Positions 11,430-22,751 of a DNA stretch of 64,000 nucleotides are shown one piece after another (positions within the stretch are counted from its first letter, which is position 1; each line of letters begins with the position of its first letter). The translations under genes were made by a program, and so were the position numbers. The DNA lies in NCBI GenBank assembly GCA_014155875.1, contig JACEFZ010011691.1:670501-734500 (forward strand). Direction: 5' to 3'. The DNA comes from Cepaea nemoralis (Eukaryota; Mollusca; Gastropoda; Stylommatophora; Helicidae). The notes under the pieces are model-generated. The model was given only the letters and a program-made list of their open reading frames with translations. It had not been told where the DNA came from and did not search any database.

Positions 11430-12350
11430 CATGCACCATCTGTCAACATTTGGTGAAAAAGGATAAACATGTCACTGCAGAGGTCCAACCAACAACTCTA
11501 GCTCAAGACCGTTTGAGTGTGTCGCTGTAGACATAGTTGGAGCATTAAATCATGTGTCCAACAAAGGAAATAGATTTATTGTAACTCTAGTGGATTTCGG
11601 TTCACTTTGGCCAGAAGCTGTGGCTCTTAAATACATCAGTTCCAAAGATGTAGTCAATGTTTTTCTACATCTATTTTCCCGTTTCGGATTACCCCAAACC
11701 ATCTTATCCGACCGAGGGACACAATTCATATCAGCTGCAATGCAAGCTTTTACAAAATTGCTAGGCAGTAAACAGTGTTCCGCTAGCCTATATCGACCGG
11801 CTGCGAACTGAATTGTGGAAAAGATTAACGGGGATCTTAAGCATATGCTGGTGAAGGTAACAGCAGAGAACCCATCAGATTGGGACACACTGTTACCAAC
11901 AGTGCTGTTTGCCTACAGAGAAGTCCCGCAAGCAAGCACGGGCTTCTCACCCTTTGAGCTAGTGTAAGGGGCAAACCCATGAGGACCCCTCAACATCTAT
12001 CATCAGCTGTTAACTATCACCTCAAATACTCCACAACTTTCATCGCCATATGAGGTATGTACAGACAAACGCAATAAGATCATGAAAGTGTGTGCCTTAG
12101 CGAAAACATCTTTGGAACACAAAGGACAGATGTACTGCCAATATGCCAATAAAGGTGCAAAAACCTTACAGCTTGAACCTGAACAAGAGGTGTTATTATT
12201 ATTACCTGATAATAGTGACCTACTATCAACGTCATAGCAAGCGCCATTCAAAATAGTTAGAAAAGTATCTAATGTTGATTATGAAATATCACTGAACAAC
12301 AAACACAAGATATTCCATATCAACATGCTCAAACCATATTACTCTAGACA
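11430..12350 (+). pseudogene. Integrase, Gmr1-like gypsy 2
   Basis: The region begins in the CC half of the HHCC finger (CTIC near 11437). The catalytic core shows the first Asp in VDIVGA near 11530, the second in LSDRGTQFIS near 11707 and the Glu in IVEKINGDLK near 11818, so all three acidic residues survive. The C-terminal part reaches a GPKTLQ to FHINMLKPYY segment near 12315, the usual end of gypsy integrases before the next domain. Stops occur near 11808, 11966 and 12235, and there is a frame shift near 11525. The enzyme would insert element cDNA into the chromosome. It is dead here. Confidence 0.83.
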
Positions 12351-13400
12351 AGAAAGGAGACAGAAGACGAAACACAGCGCAACCACAGTAGTCAACCAGA
12401 CAGAGGACGGTGACATTGAACTACCAGTACCAACAGTTGACTCGACAACTACGATTGACAGTATACATCTTGGACCGAAAATGACAGACGAACAAAAACA
12501 ACAGACAATAGCATTACTGACAGAATACAAAGCAATTTTCTCAGACATTCCAGGTAGGACAGATAGGATACAACACTCCATTGTTCTCTCCGACGATACT
12601 CCTATTAAATGTCGACCATACTCCATCCCTCTGAACTATAGGGACAATCTCGACAAGGAAATTCTTAGTCTTGAATCTTGTGGGATAATTCAGAAATCCC
12701 AATCGGAGTACTCCTTTCCCATCGTCTTAGTAAAGAAGAAGGATTCTACTATCAGACTCTGCGTCGATTACAGAAAGCTAAATGCAATAACATAAGACAG
12801 ACGCAGAACCTATCCCTTCCTGTGACGATCTGATCTTAAACATGTCATCATCTACCATCTTTTCAAACTTGACCTCACTAAAGGCTACTGGCAGATTCCT
12901 ATGCATAAAGATTCCATCCATCTTACTGCCTTTGCAACACCTTTAGGTCTATACGAGTGGCGTTTTCTTCCTTTCGGCTTACGCAATGCGCCTGCGACTT
13001 TTGTCCGTCTCACTAGGGAGCTCTTACATGGAGTAACAAATACCCAAACTTACATAGACGACATTTGTGTGCATACAACAGACTGAACGACACACATACA
13101 AACCTTAAAACATGTCTTCGAAAGAATTAAGTTGTTTGGACTCACAGTCACACCAACTAAAGTAGAGTTGACATTGGAGGAAAGCGACTTCTAAGGCCAT
13201 ACAATATCAAAAGGCCACTTGAAAAGTGATGACAAAATTGTAACCAAGATTTTGAATCTCACTATGCCAACAACCAAGAAGCAAGTGAGAAGCTTATTAG
13301 GCTTAGTAAATTACTATAACAAATTATTCCGAATTTGGCTCAGATTACCAGTGTATTTTCTGATTTATTGAAAATCAATGTAAAAATAAATGTGCAAGAT
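12351..13400 (+). pseudogene. Reverse transcriptase, Gmr1-like gypsy 2
   Basis: A spacer of about 100 residues (from 12351) leads into the RT with IFSDIPGRT near 12535, the PIVLVKKKD block near 12718 and LCVDYRKLNAIT near 12760, then a stop at about 12793. The palm continues with the PFGLRNAPATF block near 12974, the catalytic YIDD near 13055, and the KKQVRSLLGLVNYY-like block near 13275. Several frame breaks separate the pieces. The IFSDxPGRT lead-in also occurs in the second Gmr1-like element (ILSDKPGRT), supporting common descent of the two. Confidence 0.82.
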
Positions 13401-13913
13401 GCTACTTTAAATAGGGCAATGTCACAACTAAGCATTATTTCAGTAACATCCCTATTTTGAAAGTTACCTAATCCAAAATTACCCTATACTCTTAGGACTG
13501 ACGTGAGTACCACGACCATTTCGGGAGTACTCCTACAAGAATATGATGGAATCCTTCATCCAATAGTGTACGTGAGTCACAAACTTACTCCCACAGAACC
13601 AAGATATGATGTGTCTCAATTGGAGGCTCTAGCGATTGTGTATTGTGTGAATACATTAGATAGATTTCTTGCCGGAACACATTTCGTCGTTGAAACTGAC
13701 AATTCCCCGTTGACAGTGATTGAAAGAGGGCTTCCTACGAACAATAGAATTTACCACTGGGCCCTGATACTCCAGAACTATTCATTTTCTGTAAAGAACA
13801 TACGAGGAAGTAAAAATACGTTAGCAGATTTGCTGACCAGACCCTCAGACTTTGGAGTGCAACAGAAGGAGGACGCGTCATCATCACCGTCATCTGCAGC
13901 TACTACAGATTAA
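13401..13913 (+). pseudogene. RNase H, Gmr1-like gypsy 2
   Basis: The open frame from 13503 carries the RNase H core: LRTDVSTTTIS near 13493 with the first Asp, YVSHKLTPTEPRY near 13568, the LEALAIVYCV helix near 13624 with its Glu, the ETDNSPL motif near 13695 and the ADLLTRP end near 13826. This domain removes RNA from RNA-DNA hybrids. It runs to a TAA at 13911-13913. Damage lies mostly upstream, near 13330-13450. Confidence 0.82.
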
Positions 13914-14020
13914 TTAGTGTATATAGACTTTGATAGTGATACTAGAACAGAAGGAGGACGCTACATCACCACTTTCATCTGCTGCTGCTACAACCTTAGT
14001 GTAAATAGACTGTGTTAACA
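13859..14020 (+). repeat. Diverged tandem pair with GAAGGAGGACGC
   Basis: ACAGAAGGAGGACGC followed by similar Ser/Ala-rich codons and a TAGTGTA-TAGACT stretch occurs at about 13860-13932 and again at 13947-14012. The purine-rich AGAAGGAGGACG could serve as a polypurine tract at the end of the element, but no LTR start could be fixed. Confidence 0.55.
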
Positions 14021-14899
14021 CAACATGTACTACAGTCAACTGATGTTTAGTGAAGTTACACTATGAATCCAATTTCCTTTGTGTTTAGAAGATAGTTATA
14101 GATATTTTAGAACAATCTAAAGTAAATAGTCTTAGTAATACTCAAAATCATTTAGCGATAGTTTAAATGTAGATAATAGTTAAACCATTAACACCTACAA
14201 ATTATTAGCATTAGAATATACATGTCTCGTATGAGACAACTTTCTTAAAAGCCGATAATAGCAGGTAATTAGATAATAATTTTCAGTAATCTACAATTAA
14301 ATACATTTAAAACTTGTTAGGTTCATTACCAACATTTTAAGTTAAGGGAGCCAACACATTTCTCCTACAGCTTGTTAATTTAGTGAAATTAGTTGTCCTT
14401 AGTTAACAACACTCATTAGACCAAACTATAGTAAACCAGTTAGTTAGGATAGTTTCTTCCCCTAGTATTGCCTTAAGCAATCCAACAATTCTGTAAATAG
14501 ATTACTGTACTATAGAAATTACGACTATAATGTATTACAAGTCAGCTCGGAAGTGTTTAAAACGAGCTTATTTTATTTCAATGAGAAAAAAATTTTAAAT
14601 TGACATTGTCTGAATGGGCGGATGAAAGATGAGCGAAAGAAGGAATGAATGTATTAAAAATATTACGAATGTTTATTGGTGTAATTTTTCGCACACATGT
14701 TCGTTTTATGATTTGTCTTCATCTTCTGTGTAACATATGTGAGCGTGCAATTGTTTTATATGTGTTTAAGCCACTATTACATTGCAACTATGGTAATGTT
14801 TTCCAGCATCTCAGTTCGGCGACTAATCTCACAAATTAAGCATAAACCCTTAATTGTGACACGGAGAAACATACTTGCGACACTTGAAGGCTTTAATTA
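14021..14899. other. AT-rich spacer, possible gypsy 2 LTR remains
   Basis: No gene. AT-rich text with scattered TAAATAG and TTAGTTA motifs. It lies where a 3' LTR would be expected, but no matching second copy was found. Confidence 0.4.
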
Positions 14900-15258
14900 C
14901 ATGAATTATAGGCATACACCTATGCTTCTAATTTAACCATACATAAAGAGTAAGACAACACGTATACAAACACGTATACAAACAGGAATACAAACAGATA
15001 ACATACAAACATCAAGTTTATGTAAGGGAGATCATATGGTCACAGGGGACACAACAGATTTATAGAAATTATGAGTACACAGTTTACCTGAATTATAGGC
15101 ATACACCTAGCTTCTAATTTAAACATACATAAAGAGTAAGACAACACGCATACAAACAAGAATACAAACAGATAACGTACAAACATCCAGTTTATGTAAG
15201 GGAGATCATACTGTCACAGGGGACACAACAGATTTATAGAAATTATAAGTACACAGTT
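14900..15258 (+). repeat. ~180-bp tandem duplication
   Basis: Unit 1 (14900-15084) and unit 2 (15088-15258) match along their whole length from GAATTATAGGCATACACCTA to AGTACACAGTT, with one indel of about 14 bases in an ACACGTATACAA sub-repeat. Neither contains a gene. Confidence 0.9.
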
Positions 15259-15663
15259 GGGAATGTATCCGCAAGCGGAAGTCAGATAGGTAGAGATCAG
15301 CAGACACAGAACTTGTAAAAGATGTTGATGTACAATTCACGGGAGCCATGAATTATAAATTCATGATTTGTTTCCATAACAGGAACAATTTATTTCGGGA
15401 CATCTGTTTTCGATGTTTGCAGAGGTAGTACATTTTATGACTTTGCCATAATTGTAAGATGAACTGGCCTTGGTTCGATACAGTGTCCAGTAGTGCAATG
15501 TGGAAGATTAGTGACTCTTAGCAACATTAAAAGTATGTTACACTGATTATAGACCAGTGGGTAAATACATCAAATTGGTATCATACCAATATGAATCAGA
15601 AGTGGTATCTAAGGACACGAGTACTGAACTCCTACAACACTTTGACAAATTAGATCCAACTAA
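15259..15663. other. Unassigned spacer before Helitron
   Basis: No gene seen. A small palindrome (ATGAATTATAAATTCAT) lies near 15349-15365. Confidence 0.5.
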
Positions 15664-16667
15664 TCCATAAAAGAGACTGTATGTATGTCCGTTCTTTATG
15701 CGTTCGCGAACGGTCCATCTGATTGAGATGAAATTTTCTACACGTTTTCTTTTCATTCCAGTGCAGCTTTCTGTCATAGTTTTTTAGTTTTTTTTTTTCC
15801 GGCTACTTACTTACTAAAATTTAATATTTCATTTTTCATTATAATTTCTATATAGCAAGGGGACTTAACTCTAGAAAAGTTATTTCAAGGGGCATAACTT
15901 TTAATAACATTTCTATATACTTTATAGTCATATTGTTGCATCGTTTTCAAAGATTTATAAACTCTTTGTCTATAGTTATTTACAGGCATATGAGTTATAA
16001 TAATGATATAATCTTTAAGGCATTTTCAAAGTTTTCATAAAAATAATGCATAATGCATAACATTGTAACTCATGTTTTTATGCTTAAAGAAGTTATCTAC
16101 AGTCATGTAGGTGATTAAAAACAGTTTTCATTAAAAATAATGGATGGTGTGTGGAAGGACATTCTTTTAAATTAAGTTACTGTGTGAATTTAATGAGACG
16201 CTCCCCGCCAGGAGCTGGGCGAAGCCACGCCGGGTCAGATAGATAGACAGACAGACAGACAGATAGTCGGGAACGGGAGCTTATATGACTAATTATATGA
16301 ATTAAATGAGATGCTCCCCACCAGGGACTGGGTGAAGCCGGGCCGGCTCAGACAGACAGATAGACAGACAGACAGATAGTCAGGAACGGGAGCTTATATG
16401 ACTACTTATATGAATTAAATAAGATGCTCCCCACCAGGGCCTGGGTGAAGCCGGGCCGGGTAAGATAGACAGATAGACAGACAGACAGATAGTGGGGAAC
16501 GGGAGCTTATATGTCTACTTATATGAATTAAATGAGATGCTCCCCACCAGGGACTGGATGAAGCCGGGTCGGGTCAGCCAGCCAGACAGACAGACAAGCA
16601 GACAGACAGACTGATAGATAGATTGATCCCCTCCAGGGACTGGGCGAAGCCGGGCCGGGTCAGCTAG
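15664..16667 (+). mobile_element. Non-autonomous Helitron
   Basis: The element starts with TC after an A (TCCATAAAAGAGAC at 15664) and ends GGGCGAAGCCGGG...CAGCTAG followed by T (16668). Helitrons insert between A and T, begin with TC, end in CTRR and carry a GC-rich hairpin just before the end; all four marks are present. The interior has no Rep/helicase gene, so it must have used proteins made elsewhere. The 5' part holds a GTTCGCGAACGGTCCATC motif near 15701 that contains the palindrome GTTCGCGAAC. The 3' half is a tandem array (next entry). Total length is 1004 bp. Confidence 0.8.
16186..16660 (+). repeat. 113-bp tandem array of Helitron 3' ends
   Basis: Units start at 16186, 16299, 16412 and 16525, each exactly 113 bp apart, plus a shortened last hairpin. 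Every unit holds a TGCTCCCC motif, a hairpin of the GGGCGAAGCCGGG type, a GACA/GATA microsatellite and GGGAACGGGAGCTTATATG. Only the last copy is followed by CTAG-T. Confidence 0.92.
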
Positions 16668-17584
16668 TTTTTTATATATCCTCAGTCGACATTGTGTCAA
16701 ACCCACTAGTTGAATCTCGTGACACAATACGGGGGAGGCACGGGAGTGTGTCAAGATGTTGAGGAGGACATAGATAGGACAAGGGACAGAATAGAGGTAA
16801 TAACATATAGGACATAGATCAGGACTCTACAGGGGAGTAGATAGAGTATAGATAGAACACAAGCTAGGACTTAGAACAGTCATAAGACAGGACTTAAGTG
16901 GGGACACGGACGTGTCATAACCAGGACACCGCCAGGACCAACCCCGAGGAGGGGAGGGGACGCTAGTTCACGGGATACCACCCTAAACAGACTAGACGTT
17001 AGTATAACCCAGGTTAACACGGACAGACTGCTGTACGACGAGACAGGTACAATAGCACGAGGTTTTACTGACCGCACGGGATTTAGGACAGCAAGGCCAG
17101 CCAGCCGGCTGCAAACCGTCAGACGGGACATGACAGCTTTCGAGAGAGGACACTTGTGTATTTCCGAGTGCAAATGCTTAGTTTGCTAGGGCGCCAGTTG
17201 GAGATAGCGAGTGTGGAGTTTGAATAAGTGATTGTGCATAAGTATTGCGGTAACGGGGTAGGGGTATCCCCTATCAAAGGAGAAGTAAGGCGCCTCCTTC
17301 CCTCCGCTAGCCTACGGGATACCCTTGGGCAAGATGGAGTACCCGTTTAGCCCCCCGATCAGGGTTACGTGAAGCCATGGGTGTACGTGGTGGATGAAGA
17401 TGGAGAGCAGTCGACAGATAGTTGTAGGTTATGGTCTCCACCTTCACGACGGTAGGCAGAGGATCTTCTTTTTTGAGGAGACAATGGCTACGGTCACTGA
17501 CCAGTAAGGTCACTGCTGGGAAGGAAAGCAATGGCAACCTACCTTCTTTACACATGCCAAGAAAATCATGTTGTGTTCACTTAT
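16668..17584. other. Unassigned, GC-richer spacer
   Basis: No recognised gene. It has short A/G-rich words with repeated ATAGATAGGACA-like text near 16770-16870, and a block near 17275-17575 with the AAAGCAATGGCAACCTACCTTC sequence seen at the ends of many animal short repeats. A degenerate SINE is possible, but no A and B boxes could be fixed. Confidence 0.4.
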
Positions 17585-17960
17585 CGATAATCTGATGGCT
17601 GTAGAAATGTGGTTTCTGAGGAAAGTGCAAAGAATACCATGGACAGCCAGAAAGACCAATGAACAAGTCCTTCAAGAAACAAATGAAGATCGTAAACTGA
17701 TCAGAGACATTAGACGTAGACAGTCACAATTTTTGGGCATGTTATGAGAAGAAATGATTTGGAGAACTTGGTGACAACTGGTAAGATCGAGGGGAACAGA
17801 CCAAGGGGAAGACCTAGAAACAAGTATCTGGATGGCTTGGCCTTGTGGCATGGTCGAGACAGAAACACGGAACTGATCCACGACTCTGTTGATCGAGTGA
17901 GATGGCAGAACATGACCGCCCACGCTTACCGGCATGGCACATAATGGATGGATGGATTGT
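17585..17960 (+). pseudogene. LINE-A 3' fragment, plus strand
   Basis: It encodes LMAVEMWFLRKVQR, NEDRKLIRDIRRRQSQF, then after a one-base shift near 17735 MRRNDLENLVTTGKIEGN and MWHGRDRN-like text to AYRHGT at 17941. The tail is (ATGG)n at about 17943-17958. It is shorter than the copy at 4578-5126 and is cut within the thumb domain. Confidence 0.85.
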
Positions 17961-18689
17961 AAAGAAGGCGACAAATGTATATTTGTTCAGGCAGTCACCG
18001 CCTGGTTATTATATGTAACGATCTCAGGTTCGCCTGAATTAAACGACATGATATACCATCCACACGTCTGATGTTTCTTTGGGTGTGGATGAAGTAGCAA
18101 GTGCCTGTGTGTGTGTGAATCAAGATGTTGACAGTAGAGTTGTATCAAAATCCTTACAAGGCACAAAGTGAAAAGCCACAAGTAAGTCACTAAAGTAAAG
18201 GACCTTTTAAGATGCCAGGTGTTATGGTTTTATGATGCCAGCCCTACATATTATAGACCAATCAGCACTCAATGGGTGATGTTGTCAATATCAAGTTGTC
18301 TGCCTTTACTTCCCAAGACATTTCCTGTTACCTGTTTTAGGATGGTTGACTTTGGAGTCAAGGTCATTTCTTTTTTAAATGCACTTATGTGTATTCAAAT
18401 ACTTGATCCCCCTCTGCTGTGTGTCCACCGTGACGAGGTAGAGGGGTTTGTGCGTTCCAATGACCCCAAGAGCTATACCGACGGTAGCACAGCTACTGGT
18501 AGGGTCACCCATGTCGGACAGGTCAAGGGAGAGGGACCAGACCAAGTGACACACAAACCTGCTGCCTTGTAGGTAGACTGAGGACAGTCAAATGCTAGGG
18601 AAAGCATCCCGAATAAATGCTTGTCGAAATCGGATGTACTGAGCCACAGGCTTGACAAAGCAGTGCAACGTAACTTAATTCATGATGTC
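17961..18689. other. Unassigned; possible LINE-B 5' flank
   Basis: No gene supported. The stretch near 18230-18300 (ATGCCAGCCC, then AGACCAATCAGCACTCAATGG) resembles 23865-23920, which also lies upstream of a LINE. It may be a shared repeat of unknown type. Confidence 0.4.
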
Positions 18690-18849
18690 ACAAATCAAAA
18701 TTAATCGTTATGGTGCTAATCCCGCGAAGTCCCATCAGGCGGTGATAGTGCCGGGCCCCCTGCCTCGAGGGGGTCCACCCATGACTACTGGTGGTCACCT
18801 TCCCCTGTGCTGTGGAGTCAAGGCACAGAGGAGTAGGTTAAGAGCTATT

Positions 18850-19530
18850 GACCAAATACCAAGGACACTCAACATACTACAGTGGAATGCAGAAGGAGTT
18901 TCTACAAGAAGAAATTCTCCCTAACACAGCGTCTTCATAAAGATAGAATAGATGTGGCATGCATTCAAGAGACACACCTCAATGCCAATCACAAATTCTC
19001 AGTCAGAGGATATCAGGCCACACGTTTTGACCGTGAAGGACACAAAGGAGGAGTTCTAATACTTACACGAAATACAATACCTTGCAGCGAAGTATCTGTG
19101 ATCTCTGACAACCAAACGGAAATTATAGGTGTTGATATAATGATAAAGGACGTGAAAATAAGAATTTACAATCTGTATAGCCCAGCAGATAAGGACCTCA
19201 CACTCTCAAACATGAAAATAACTGACACAAACTGCATTATTGTCGGAGACTTTAATAGCCGTTCAGAAAGATGGAGGATACCCAGATACTGACAAAAGAG
19301 GAGATGAAGTGGAGGACTGGGAAATAGACGCAAATCTCCATCTACTCAACAAAGCGGATGACACACCGAGCTTCTACTCCAGAAGATGGCTTACCACTTC
19401 TACTCCAGACTTAGCTTTCTGCACAGGAGACATCCTCCACAAAATCGATCGCCATGTGCTTGACCAATTAGCAGGTAGTGACCACAGACCAATCAAGCTT
19501 GTAATGAATATGGAGTATGTTCCACAGGAG
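18850..19530 (+). pseudogene. LINE-B APE-type endonuclease
   Basis: The domain starts LNILQWNAEGVSTRR near 18868, continues in the next frame with IDVACIQETHLNANHKFSV near 18947 (catalytic Glu in ETHL), GGVLILTRN near 19050, and IVGDFNSRSE near 19240 (Asp and Asn). After another shift, SFYSRRWLTTSTPDLAF near 19371 and GSDHRPIKLV near 19475 (Asp-His pair) complete it. All landmark residues of the LINE endonuclease fold survive. The enzyme would nick chromosomal DNA to prime reverse transcription. Frame shifts near 18905 and 19260 inactivate it. Confidence 0.85.
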
Positions 19531-21315
19531 CAAAAGCCTTTGCCCCGCTGGAATTACAAACGAGCAGATTGGGACAGATTTGCCATACTAACAGACAAAT
19601 ATTGTGAAAACATAAATACACGATATGGCAACATGAAGCAAATGGTGGAAAGTCTAAACAGAGCAATAATACAGGCAGCCACTGAGTCTATTCCAAGAGG
19701 AGCGAGGAAAAACTACAAACCATACTGGACTGAAGAACTACACATTTTGGAGGACAAAGTTGAAGATGCCAGGAAGACAGCAGAGAGAGAACAAACAATT
19801 GAAGCGAACATCTCTCTCAAAGCCATCTCAGCAAAATATAAAAGAACAGTAAATCAAACAACAAGAGATTGTTGGAGGGAAAAAACAGAAAACCTGAATT
19901 TTGATAGGGATGGAAACAAACTATGGAAACTAGTGAAAGCCATGAACAATGAAGGACCTAGAAACAAACAAATAACAATTACACAAGGAAATGCCTTGCT
20001 TACAGGTAAAAAGGCTGCAAATGCACTAATGGAACACTATGCAAGTGCAAACCACATTGATATTACAACCGAACAGAAGAAAGCAATCAAATACAAACAG
20101 ATACACCATAGAAATACAGAGACAGCAGCAGAATATATGATGGCAAATCTAACAATGGAAGAAATGGAACAGGCAATGAATACCCTAAAAAAGAAGAAAT
20201 CACCAGGAAAGGATGGAATCACAAATGAAATGCTAATAGGACTAGGCAAAAAAGAAACTACTAGCAGTTCTAAATCACAGCTGGAAGAGAGGAATAGTCC
20301 CATAGGCATGGAAGGAAGCTATACTAATACCAGTCCCAAAGAAAGGAAAAGACCTGGAAGAACCAAATGGACTATCGACCTATCAGTCTACTTAGCTGTG
20401 TAGGAAAATTAATGGAACGCATTATCAATGGCAGGCTAACATGGCATCTGGAAGAAAACCAACTCTTAACACCACACCAAGCAGGATTCAGAAAGTACAG
20501 ATCCACTGAAGATCAAATAAGCCTATATAGCTCAGGAAATAGAGGATGCCTTCCAAGAGAAAAAGCACACACTAGCGGTCTGGATAGATTTAGAAAAAGC
20601 ATTTGATAAAGTATGGAAGGAACAACTGAAAGTAAAACTGCAAAAAATGCATGTCTGTGGGAAAATGTACAAATGGATCAGCCATACCTTGAGAACAGAA
20701 CTGCCAGGACAAAATGTACAAGGACAAACCAGCAAAATGATGCTGTTGGAGCAAGGTGTCCCCAAAGGAGGAGTTCTTTCACCAACATTATTCATAGCAT
20801 ATATAAACGACCTCACTGAGAATTTTCCAGCCAGAGTACACACATCATCCTTTGCAGATGACCTAGCCATATGGACATCTGAAGAATATATTAGTACAGC
20901 TAACAGCAGAATACAGCAAGCCCTTATTAGCGCTAGAGGACTGGTCAAAATCATGGCTAGTGAAGATAAGTGAGGAGAAAACAACATGCTCAGTGTTCTC
21001 CCTCTCAAATAAAACTCAGCAACCTAAGCTGGTATTGAATGGAAAAATATTGCGTTATGAAGAAAATCCAAACTATCTAGGAGTCACCTTTGATCGTCGC
21101 CTGACATGGAAGACACAGGTTGAGAAAAATCGAACAAGAGCAAAGCAAAGAATGGCAATCATGAAAAAGCTTGCCGGTACAACGTGGGGAGCAGATGAGA
21201 AAGTTCTCAAGAAGTTATATACTAGACGGGTGAGGCCAGTACTGGAATATGGCATTGCAGCTTGGGCAACAGCAGCTAAGTCAAACTTTAACAAAATAAG
21301 TAGAGTCCAAAATCA
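19531..21315 (+). pseudogene. LINE-B reverse transcriptase
   Basis: A long lysine-rich linker (19531-20190) leads to KKKSPGKDGITNEML near 20190. The fingers follow, with DYRPISLLSCVGKLMERII near 20368 and HQAGFRKYRSTEDQ near 20475. The palm has DLEKAFDKVWK near 20590, GVPKGGVLSPTLF near 20755 and the catalytic SFADDLAIW near 20849. The thumb has NYLGVTFDRRLTWK near 21070 and VRPVLEYGIAAW near 21230. Shifts near 20300, 20530, 20650 and 20950 split the frame. RT motifs, including FADD, are intact in sequence. Confidence 0.86.
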
Positions 21316-21322
21316 AGGAATC
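21310..21322. repeat. Target-site duplication, left copy (short SINE)
   Basis: AAATCAAGGAATC here and at 21466-21478 flanks the insertion on both sides; removing the insertion and one copy restores the LINE-B thumb frame. Confidence 0.9.
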
Positions 21323-21465
21323 TTCTTCTTCTTCTGCGTTTATCCGGATTCTTTTTTCGGATGTGACTGCGTTGTGCCTGTTTACAGCAGAGCTGCGTTC
21401 TTGCGCCGTTAGGCCGACACATCCGACTTCTGCGGGCATTTGTTGACCGGGTTAACCTTCCCGAT
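21323..21465 (-). mobile_element. 143-bp SINE-like insertion, minus strand
   Basis: On the minus strand it begins ATCGGGAAGGTTAACCCGGT and ends in an AGAAGAAGAAGAA tail next to the 13-bp duplication. It has no open frame. A second, plus-strand copy lies at 23230-23377 with high similarity. The short length, fixed 5' end, simple 3' tail and target duplication are SINE features. No clear tRNA A and B boxes or 5S/7SL match were recognised. Confidence 0.75.
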
Positions 21466-21478
21466 AAATCAAGGAATC

Positions 21479-22675
21479 ATAACTGGAAGCCTGAAGACAA
21501 CGCCTATTAATGAACTAGAAAAGATCACTTGTTTACAACCAATGCAGGATAGAAGAGATAGCAGAGCCCAGCAACAAGCAGAAAAATTTAGAAGATTGAC
21601 AGACCACCCTATGTATAACAGGTTTAATGGTTTTGGAAAGGGAAGACTGAAGCGTAGCAACTTTGTAGAAACTGCAAAACGAAAGATTAGGGCAGATCCC
21701 ATACTTAACATATCAATAGTCAAACCCATTTACAATGCACACAACTTCCCAGCTTGGAGACAGCAGCAACTGCCTGAGATGATAGAAAACATTCCCGGTA
21801 TTGAGAAAAAGAACACTCAGAATGAAACAGAAAGAAGAAAAATAACCCTAAATTACATAAAAGAACATTACCCAAGCAGCAATTGGACCCATGCATATAC
21901 AGATGGATCAGCCAAAAATTCAGTAGAAATGGTGGAGGGGTATTCTCCTAAATTTAAAAAATGGAGTGAAAAAAAAACAGTCAGTGGCAACTGGAAAATT
22001 TTCAAGTAACTTCAAAGAGGCTTTGAAAACTGCAGCAGAAATGCTCTTGATGGAGGAAAATAAAGAGAAGCAAATAGCTATCTTCACAGATGCAAAGTCA
22101 GCTGTCTCAATACTGAAGAGCAAAAACAGCACAGAACTAGCTGACCTAAGAGCAGCACTCCATGGTCTATGCCAGAAATCCAAAAAAAATTGTAATACAG
22201 TGGATCCCATTACATTGCAGTATACCTGGAAATGAAGAGGCTGACAGACTAGCAAAAGAGGGTGGACGACTACCACAGCCTGACGCAGACATAACCTATA
22301 ATGAGGCAAAGAGATTTATATAAGAGCCATTATTTGGCCTATAGAGCCAAATGGGAATCAGAGCATCCAGGCCACCAGAAGGATGATCCTATGCCAACTC
22401 GACGAAGAGAACATGTAGCAATCTTCAGACTCCGCACAGGACATAACAGGCCGAAGTACCACTTGTTCAACAAACTAAAGATAGGAGATACATATGAATG
22501 TAATTGTGGAACTGGTAACATGACAGCTAAACATTTGCTGCAAGAGTGCCCAATATATGCAGAACAGAGAAAGATATTTTGGCCCACATCTGCTTCATTC
22601 GAGGACAAGCTCTATGGAGATATCAACAAGCTCAAGTCGACTGCAGTTTACTTTAACTGTATTCAGGTTGACATT
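21479..22675 (+). pseudogene. LINE-B RNase H and C-terminal cysteine domain
   Basis: After the SINE the frame resumes with GIITGSLKTTPINELE near 21473. RNase H starts at HAYTDGSAKNS near 21892 (first Asp), continues with FKEALKTAAEMLLM near 22008 and IAIFTDAKSAVSILKS near 22075, and ends with GNEEADRLAKEGGR near 22232. A C-terminal domain follows: FRLRTGHNRPKYHLFNKL near 22422 and the CNCGTGNMTAKHLLQECP motif near 22500, a cysteine-histidine cluster typical of such LINE ends. A stop falls at 22676-22678. Shifts occur near 21935, 22170 and 22320. Confidence 0.85.
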
Positions 22676-22751
22676 TAAATGTGCATGAAGAAGTATTTAG
22701 ACAACCACACTTCGTACCACAGGCATGTCGGTTAAACAAGCCTCCCATTGG

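Larger units (their letters stand above)
11422..13913 (+). mobile_element. Gmr1-like Ty3/gypsy 2: integrase before RT and RNase H
   Basis: The domains come in the order integrase, RT, RNase H on one strand, in the same element and without a repeat of either. Typical Ty3/gypsy elements have integrase last. Integrase-first gypsy elements are known as the Gmr1 group in marine animals. The 5' side (gag, protease, start of integrase finger, 5' LTR) is missing; the left edge is the hairpin. LTRs were not identified with certainty. Confidence 0.8.
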
